Origin: Bradyrhizobium betae
GTDB taxonomy: Bacteria > Pseudomonadota > Alphaproteobacteria > Rhizobiales > Xanthobacteraceae
NCBI RefSeq assembly: GCF_004123905.1
Contig: NZ_MZXW01000041.1
Location: 248,001-312,000, forward strand
Direction: 5' to 3'
DNA: 64,000 nt
The position numbers and the translations under genes were made by a program. Positions 59,404-64,000 of the stretch are shown piece after piece. Position 1 is the first letter of the stretch. Each line of letters begins with the position of its first letter. The notes below the pieces were generated by a model. The model was not told where the DNA came from, ran no database searches, and saw only the letters and a program-made list of their open reading frames with translations.

Positions 59404-60165
59404 TCAATGCCCTGTGGCTTCGCCGGCGAACAGGAGATCGTGGATCTCCTTCTCCAACCGGCCGGCGCTACCGTCTTCGTTTGAGACCTTGTCGACGTCG
59501 ACCACCTCGGCCTTGACGCGGCCGGGATGCGGCGAGAGCAGCAGGATGCGGTTGCCGATGCGGATCGCCTCCGCAATCGAATGGGTCACGAACAGCACGG
59601 TGAATTTGGTCTCGCCCCAGAGCTGGAGCAATTCGTCCTGGCAGGTCCGGCGCGTCAGCGCATCGAGCGCGGCGAACGGCTCATCCATCAGCAGGATGTC
59701 AGGCTCCATCGCCATGCCGCGCGCGATCGCCACGCGCTGCTTCATGCCGCCCGAGAGCGTATGCGGGTAGGCATCGACCACGCGGGTGAGGCCGACCTTC
59801 TCGATATAGGCCCGCGCGCGGGCCTCAGCGTCCTTGCGCGACAGCTTTCGCGCGGTCAGCAGCGGGAACATGACGTTGGCGAGCACGCTCTTCCACGGCA
59901 GCAGCTGGTCGAATTCCTGAAAAATCATCATGCGGTCGGCGCCGGGACCGCGGATCTCGCGATCGCCGATGGTCATGCGGCCTTCGCTCGGGCTCATGTA
60001 GCCGCCGACCGCCTTGAGCAAAGTCGACTTGCCGCAGCCGGAGGGACCGAGCAGCACGAAGCGATCGGACTTGTCGACCGTAAAGCTCACTCTTTCCGTG
60101 GCAGTGACGACGGCGCTGGAGGTCTTGTAGCGCAGCGTCACCCCACTGACATCGAGCAGGGCCAT
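59404..60165 (-). CDS. ABC transporter ATP-binding protein (NitT/TauT type)
   Basis: A 253-aa ATPase. Walker A is GPSGCGKSTLL, the signature is LSGGMKQRVAIARG, and Walker B is ILLMDEPFAALD, with the H-loop in VTHSIAEAI. Its ATG overlaps the stop of the binding-protein gene by one base (TGATG at 60163-60167). The permease begins 11 bases downstream. It powers uptake by the system whose binding protein is at 60165-61184. Confidence 0.93.
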   Translation of the reverse strand: MALLDVSGVTLRYKTSSAVVTATERVSFTVDKSDRFVLLGPSGCGKSTLLKAVGGYMSPSEGRMTIGDREIRGPGADRMMIFQEFDQLLPWKSVLANVMFPLLTARKLSRKDAEARARAYIEKVGLTRVVDAYPHTLSGGMKQRVAIARGMAMEPDILLMDEPFAALDALTRRTCQDELLQLWGETKFTVLFVTHSIAEAIRIGNRILLLSPHPGRVKAEVVDVDKVSNEDGSAGRLEKEIHDLLFAGEATGH

Positions 60166-61184
60166 CAGTTGCCCTTCAGGTCGTGCGCGACGGGGAGATA
60201 ATAGTCCGTCCAGACCTTGGGCTGATTCTTCAGCGTGCCGGTCTTGAACAGATGCGCGGCGAATTTCATAGTGCCCTGCGGCTCGAGATTCCACTCCATC
60301 ATGCCCGGCTCCTTCAACAGGTCGAGCAACTCCTCCACCGAGGTCTTGTCGCCGGTGATCTCCTTGTAGATCTCGACGGCCTGCTTCGTATCGCTGCGAA
60401 TCAGATCCTGCGCTTCCTTGGTCGCGTCGCGCACCGCCTGGATAATCTTTGGATTGGCATCGGCGAATTTCGTCGTGGTGAAGAACTGCGCCTGGCTGAG
60501 CGGGCCGCCCATCACGTCAGGCGAATTCAGCACGACATGCGCGCCCGGCACGTTCTTCAGTTCCAGGAAGGTGTAGGGCGGGATCGAGAAGTGGTTGTGC
60601 ACCTCGTGCTTGGGATTGGCGAGCGCCGCATAGGCGTCGGGATGGCCGAGCTGCACGGTATTGGCATCCAGCTTCGACCATTGGTCGGCACCAAACGCCT
60701 CGGACGCCGCAATCTGAAGCACGATCGCCTGGGTCGAGATCTTCACCGTCGGCACCGCGATCTTGTCGCTGGGCCCAAAATCCTTGATCGATTTGATGTT
60801 GGGATCCCTGCTGATCAGCGTCATCGGCTGCGCCGACGTCGCGACGATGCCCTTCACGCCGCCGCGGGTGCGGTCCCACAGCAGCAGTAGATTGCCGGTG
60901 CCGGTGTTGAGGATGTCGACGCCGCCGGCGAGCAGCGCATCGGTCTGCGCGCCGCCGCCGGAGAAGGTGATCCATTTGGTGGTGACGCCCGGGACGCCGA
61001 GGCTGGCAGCGTGCTTCTCGATCAGCTTCTGCTTCTCCATGATGTGGCTCGGCATGTAGAAAATGCCGGGCTGGCGCGACAGCGAGATCTCGGATTTCTG
61101 CTGCGCCTGCGCGGCGAACGCCGTCATGGCGATCGCGGAGGTCAGGGCGGCGGCCGCCAGCTGGCTACGAAGATGCTTGATCAT
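60165..61184 (-). CDS. ABC transporter substrate-binding protein (NitT/TauT type)
   Basis: A 339-aa periplasmic protein with a signal peptide (about residues 1-28, cut near AQAQQ). A type II two-lobed fold of the SsuA/NMT1-like family follows (SRQPGIFYMPSHIMEKQ, FGPSDKIAVPTVKISTQA). It is first gene of the operon binding protein, ATPase, permease, dehydratase, aldolase, lactonase. The usual substrates of the family are not sugars; transport of a sugar acid or lactone here would be a less common use. Promoter and GntR palindrome lie directly upstream. Confidence 0.88.
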   Translation of the reverse strand: MIKHLRSQLAAAALTSAIAMTAFAAQAQQKSEISLSRQPGIFYMPSHIMEKQKLIEKHAASLGVPGVTTKWITFSGGGAQTDALLAGGVDILNTGTGNLLLLWDRTRGGVKGIVATSAQPMTLISRDPNIKSIKDFGPSDKIAVPTVKISTQAIVLQIAASEAFGADQWSKLDANTVQLGHPDAYAALANPKHEVHNHFSIPPYTFLELKNVPGAHVVLNSPDVMGGPLSQAQFFTTTKFADANPKIIQAVRDATKEAQDLIRSDTKQAVEIYKEITGDKTSVEELLDLLKEPGMMEWNLEPQGTMKFAAHLFKTGTLKNQPKVWTDYYLPVAHDLKGN

Positions 61185-61219
61185 TGTTGTGTGTTTCCTC
61201 CGGCCAGCGTCGAGCTGCG

Positions 61220-61255
61220 TTGACCCTGCTGATGCACTAATATATTAGTGCATCA
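61220..61255. promoter_or_regulatory. 26-bp perfect palindrome with promoter elements, GntR operator
   Basis: Bases 61230-61255 form a perfect 26-bp palindrome with half-site TGATGCACTAATA, in the 94-base gap between the ABC operon and the divergent GntR gene. TTGACC at 61220-61225 could be a -35 box for the GntR gene, with a -10 (TATTAG, 17-base spacing) inside the palindrome. FadR-subfamily GntR dimers bind such TnGTnnnACnA-like sites. Binding would block both promoters. Confidence 0.85.
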
Positions 61256-61278
61256 AAGGCAAGCCCGCGGGACCCGAC

Positions 61279-61992
61279 ATGGAAGCAACCCATACCCCGC
61301 CGCGCGCGGCACGACCCGCCACCCGGCTGGACCGCGCCCGCCAAGCCGCGCCGCAGGTGTTCGAGCGACTGCGCAATGCGATCATCGCCCTGGAGCTGCC
61401 GCCGGGCGCGCCGCTGTCACGCGCCGAGCTCGCCGGCCAGTTCGGAGTAAGCTCGACGCCGGTGCGCGACGCCCTGATGCGGCTCGAGGAAGAGGGCCTG
61501 GTCGACGTCTTTCCGCAGCACGCGACTGTCGTGAGCCGGATCGACATCGGCCGCGCAGAGCAGGCGCATTTCCTGCGACAAGCGCTGGAGCTGGAGATCG
61601 TGCGCCTGCTCGCAGGCCACAGCGACGCCGCACTGGTAATCCGCCTCGATCACGCCATTGCGCTGCAACAACAATCTGCCAAGGCCGGTGACTTCGAGGC
61701 CTTCATGGCCGGCGACAACGACTTCCACGCCCAGCTCTATAGCGCCGCCGGAAAGCAGGATTTGTGGGCGCTCGTGCGCAGCCGCAGCGGACATATCGAC
61801 CGGCTGCGCCGGCTGCATTTGCCCTCGCCCGGCAAGGCCCAGAATATCGTACGCCACCACAAGCTGATTACGCGTGCGATCGAGGCCGGAGACGCCGATG
61901 CCGCGCAACAGCATCTGCGCAAGCATCTGTCAGGGACGCTCAGCGAACTGGACACGATCCGAAGCCACCATCCCGAGTACCTCACCGACTAG
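61279..61992 (+). CDS. GntR-family (FadR subfamily) transcriptional regulator
   Basis: A 237-aa regulator. The N-terminal winged helix (SRAELAGQFGVSSTPVRDALMRLEEEGLV) lies at about residues 47-75. The C-terminal all-helical FCD domain (about 90-225) has metal-binding histidines in NDFHAQLY, RHHKLITRA and HLRKHL. FCD regulators usually sense sugar acids or other carboxylates, which fits the aldonate operon across the divergent gap. It probably represses both itself and that operon through the palindrome at 61230-61255. Confidence 0.92.
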   Translation: MEATHTPPRAARPATRLDRARQAAPQVFERLRNAIIALELPPGAPLSRAELAGQFGVSSTPVRDALMRLEEEGLVDVFPQHATVVSRIDIGRAEQAHFLRQALELEIVRLLAGHSDAALVIRLDHAIALQQQSAKAGDFEAFMAGDNDFHAQLYSAAGKQDLWALVRSRSGHIDRLRRLHLPSPGKAQNIVRHHKLITRAIEAGDADAAQQHLRKHLSGTLSELDTIRSHHPEYLTD

Positions 61993-62001
61993 AGCCTTTT
62001 T

Positions 62002-62040
62002 CGGTTCTGATAAATCAGAACCGGGCTCTAGCTTTTTGTT
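62002..62040 (+). terminator. Rho-independent terminator after the GntR gene
   Basis: CGGTTCTGA pairs perfectly with TCAGAACCG around TAAA. The stem can be extended by GGCTCT pairing with AGAGCC at 61991-61996 past a T5 bulge. It is followed by AGCTTTTTGTT. It starts 10 bases after the stop codon. Confidence 0.8.
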
Positions 62041-62093
62041 TTGACGCGTTTTCTTGACGCGAACCGGTATCCACTCGCTGGAAAACGCTCTAG
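62041..62093. repeat. 53-bp dispersed repeat, copy 2
   Basis: Near-identical to 29984-30037 (one deletion and one substitution near the centre), same orientation. It again sits between two converging genes, directly after the GntR terminator. Confidence 0.9.
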
Positions 62094-62112
62094 GCGCGGC
62101 GCCCACCTTGCT

Positions 62113-64000
62113 CTAAGCGACGTTCCGCCGCTCCGGCCGGGGATAGTGAGGATCGCCGGCCTTGCGCCGATCCGTCGGGCCGCTGCGCAGCTTGACGAAA
62201 AAGCTCTGGACTTCGGCGGCGAGGCGCTCGGCTGCCCCCGAGACCTGGTTCGCCGCACTCGTCACGTGGTCGGCCGATCGGTTGGTCTCGTCAATCGCGC
62301 CGGAGACCGTGACGATGCTGGAGGCGAGCGTCCGGGTCCCGGAGGCCGCCATCTGGACGTTCTGTGAGATTTCCCGCGTCGCCGCGCCCTGCTCTTCCAC
62401 TGCACTCGCGATCGCGGCGGTCACCTCGTCGATCCGGCGCATGGCCGCAGAGACCTCCTTGACGGAGGCGACCGCGCTGCCGGTCGAGCTCTGGATCGCC
62501 GCGATGTGCTGGCCAATCTCCTGCGTCGCATTGCGGGTCTGGTCGGCCAGTGCCTTCACCTCGGACGCCACCACCGCGAAGCCGCGACCGGCTTCACCGG
62601 CCCGCGCCGCCTCGATCGTGGCATTAAGCGCGAGCAGGTTGGTCTGGGCGGCAATTGCCTGGATCAGATCGACGACCGAACTGATGCTCTGGGCGGCGTG
62701 CGCGAGACCCTCGATCTCGGCTTCGGAACGCGCGGTCACCTCGCCCGCCGATCGCACGGTCCTGTTCGACAGCTCGATCTGCCGGCTGATCTCGACGATG
62801 GAGCTGGCGAGTTCTTCCGACGCCGCCGCGACGGTCTGGACGTTGGTCGCGGTCTGTTCCGAGGCGGATGCCGCGGAGGCGGCCTGGCTCGTCGCATGCT
62901 GCGCGATGCCGCCAAGGCTCTCCGCGGTCCGCCGCATCGTGCCCGCGTTCTCTGCGACCAAGGTTAGCAGATCGCCCGAGGTCGCGCGAAACTCCTCGAC
63001 CGCCCTCTCCACGTTGCGATTGCTCGCCTCGCGCGCCTCGGCTTCGCGCGCGAGAGACGCCGCCGCCTCTTGCTGGGCGATCACATTGTCACGGAATCTG
63101 GCCACCGCCTGCGAGACGCCCCCGATCTCGTCGCCACGTTGCGCCGTCCTGAATTCGACACTGGTGTCGCCGGCGGAAAGCCGCGCGGAGTCCGCCACCA
63201 GCTCGGCGATCGGGCGCGTGATCGAACGTGCGACCAGGATCGCGATTGCGATTCCGAGCGCGAGCCCCGCGGCGAGCAGGATCCATTGCAGCAGGAGCAA
63301 CTTCTCGACCTCTTCGGCCACGCTGCGGCCATCTCCGGCGAGCCGCGACTGCTGGTCGCTCTTGAGGCCACCCGAGCGCCGGCCCTCCGCGTCCTTCCGG
63401 CCGTCGAGCAGATCGAGGATGCGCGCGGCGCGCGGCGCGGCCTCGGTCGACAGGATGAAGACCGGCGCGTTCCACTGCGGCGTCCGGCGGATCGCAAAGA
63501 TCCGCTCCGGCAGCGGCGCGAAGGCATCGCTCGCCTGAATGATGGCCTGGTAGGCTGTCTTCTGCGTGCCGGTGAGCAGCTCCTCCTGCGTTTCGACCGA
63601 TGCAAGCGCGGCGCTGAAGGTCGCGAGCGGCTTTTCGAACTTGTCGCGGTCGGCACCTTCGCCCGAGGCCAGGTAGAGCCGCAATTGCGAGCCCGCTGCG
63701 GCGAGATTGCCGCGGACATCGGCAAAGGTCTTGAGCAGGCGCTTGCGCTGCGGCGTCGCCTCAAGCGCCTCCTCCTCGTCGATCATCGCGGTGATCTTCG
63801 TGAACATGGTCGCGATCAGCGGCGCGGCCTCCTTCGCCAGCAGGTCGCTCGCCGGATAGGCCGACGGCGTGAAGGCCGCTTTCTCCGCCTTCTCCTGGGC
63901 CTGACGGAATTCCGCGATCAGCGCCTTGGCCTCGCGCCAATTGGCCTTGCTCTGCGAACTGGAAAATCCTTCGGCCATGCCGTCAATGGCGGCAGCGGTG
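62113..64000 (-). CDS. Methyl-accepting chemotaxis protein, 5' end cut by window edge
   Basis: The frame is open to base 64000, so the N-terminus (probably a first membrane helix) is missing. ATG 63978 is in frame but would begin inside the sensor domain, so I treat it as internal. Visible parts are a helical sensor domain, a membrane helix (LLLLQWILLAAGLALGIAIAILVA), HAMP and the signalling tip (AAQTNLLALNATIEAARAGEAGRGFAVVASEV, split by position). A glycine-hinge region and a basic C-terminus ending in RRNVA follow, with no CheR-binding pentapeptide. The arrangement is that of class 36H receptors. The ligand is unknown. Confidence 0.92.
   Translation of the reverse strand, partial: TAAAIDGMAEGFSSSQSKANWREAKALIAEFRQAQEKAEKAAFTPSAYPASDLLAKEAAPLIATMFTKITAMIDEEEALEATPQRKRLLKTFADVRGNLAAAGSQLRLYLASGEGADRDKFEKPLATFSAALASVETQEELLTGTQKTAYQAIIQASDAFAPLPERIFAIRRTPQWNAPVFILSTEAAPRAARILDLLDGRKDAEGRRSGGLKSDQQSRLAGDGRSVAEEVEKLLLLQWILLAAGLALGIAIAILVARSITRPIAELVADSARLSAGDTSVEFRTAQRGDEIGGVSQAVARFRDNVIAQQEAAASLAREAEAREASNRNVERAVEEFRATSGDLLTLVAENAGTMRRTAESLGGIAQHATSQAASAASASEQTATNVQTVAAASEELASSIVEISRQIELSNRTVRSAGEVTARSEAEIEGLAHAAQSISSVVDLIQAIAAQTNLLALNATIEAARAGEAGRGFAVVASEVKALADQTRNATQEIGQHIAAIQSSTGSAVASVKEVSAAMRRIDEVTAAIASAVEEQGAATREISQNVQMAASGTRTLASSIVTVSGAIDETNRSADHVTSAANQVSGAAERLAAEVQSFFVKLRSGPTDRRKAGDPHYPRPERRNVA

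Noticed and set aside
63950..63978. ATG 63978 as start of the second MCP
   Set aside because: The frame remains open beyond it to the window edge, and starting there would remove the first membrane helix that this receptor class needs.

Overview
The window looks like chromosomal DNA of a Bradyrhizobium-like alphaproteobacterium. The evidence is high GC with strong GC3 codon bias, GTG starts behind GGAGG-type ribosome sites, many alphaproteobacterial conserved hypotheticals, and several palindromic repeat families between genes of the sort I know from Bradyrhizobium. This is inference from gene content, with no rRNA or database match. I found no tRNA, rRNA, CRISPR array, transposase, integrase or prophage. 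Both window edges cut methyl-accepting chemotaxis protein genes.

Layout. 0-6.7 kb: an MCP, a coxSLM-type molybdenum hydroxylase operon (form II active-site loop) and a CaiB/BaiF acyl-CoA racemase. 6.8-15.4 kb: homogentisate/aromatic catabolism. hppD has a divergent Lrp-type regulator. A minus-strand operon runs FAD monooxygenase, DUF2783 small protein, degenerate metallo-beta-lactamase, hmgA, fahA, with a divergent MarR regulator. 15.4-16.2 kb: an AHL-lactonase-type enzyme. 16.5-23.1 kb: a catalytically dead caspase with TPRs, an OmpA-type protein and an RND efflux adaptor/pump pair. 23.2-36.3 kb: a Crp/Fnr regulator, AsmA, a class III adenylate cyclase, cell-envelope hypotheticals, a LysM protein and a GGDEF-EAL protein. 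36.3-43.2 kb: small proteins, LysR/NmrA pair, GMC oxidoreductase, several tiny genes and a beta-propeller lactonase. 43.4-45.4 kb: a second RND-type adaptor without a pump, convergent with a second dead caspase. 45.8-54.7 kb: a 575-aa unknown, a nuclease-fold protein, a class V aminotransferase, an AlgI-type O-acyltransferase with partner, and oligopeptidase B. 54.9-62.0 kb: a sugar-acid module (Tat-exported SMP-30 lactonase, RraA-like aldolase, IlvD/Edd dehydratase, ABC importer) under a divergent GntR regulator with a 26-bp perfect palindrome between them. 62.1-64 kb: the second MCP.

How the parts work together. HppD, HmgA and FahA give most of the tyrosine-to-fumarate route, but maleylacetoacetate isomerase is absent. 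The monooxygenase plus small protein resemble the two-component 3-hydroxyphenylacetate hydroxylase (MhaAB) and would feed homogentisate from another aromatic acid. The GntR module reads as uptake, lactone opening, dehydration and aldol cleavage of an aldonate. The most unusual signal is a repeated association: two caspase-fold proteins, each lacking both catalytic residues, each lie near an RND-type adaptor carrying the same two cysteines. A metallo-beta-lactamase that has lost one whole metal site inside the homogentisate operon comes second.
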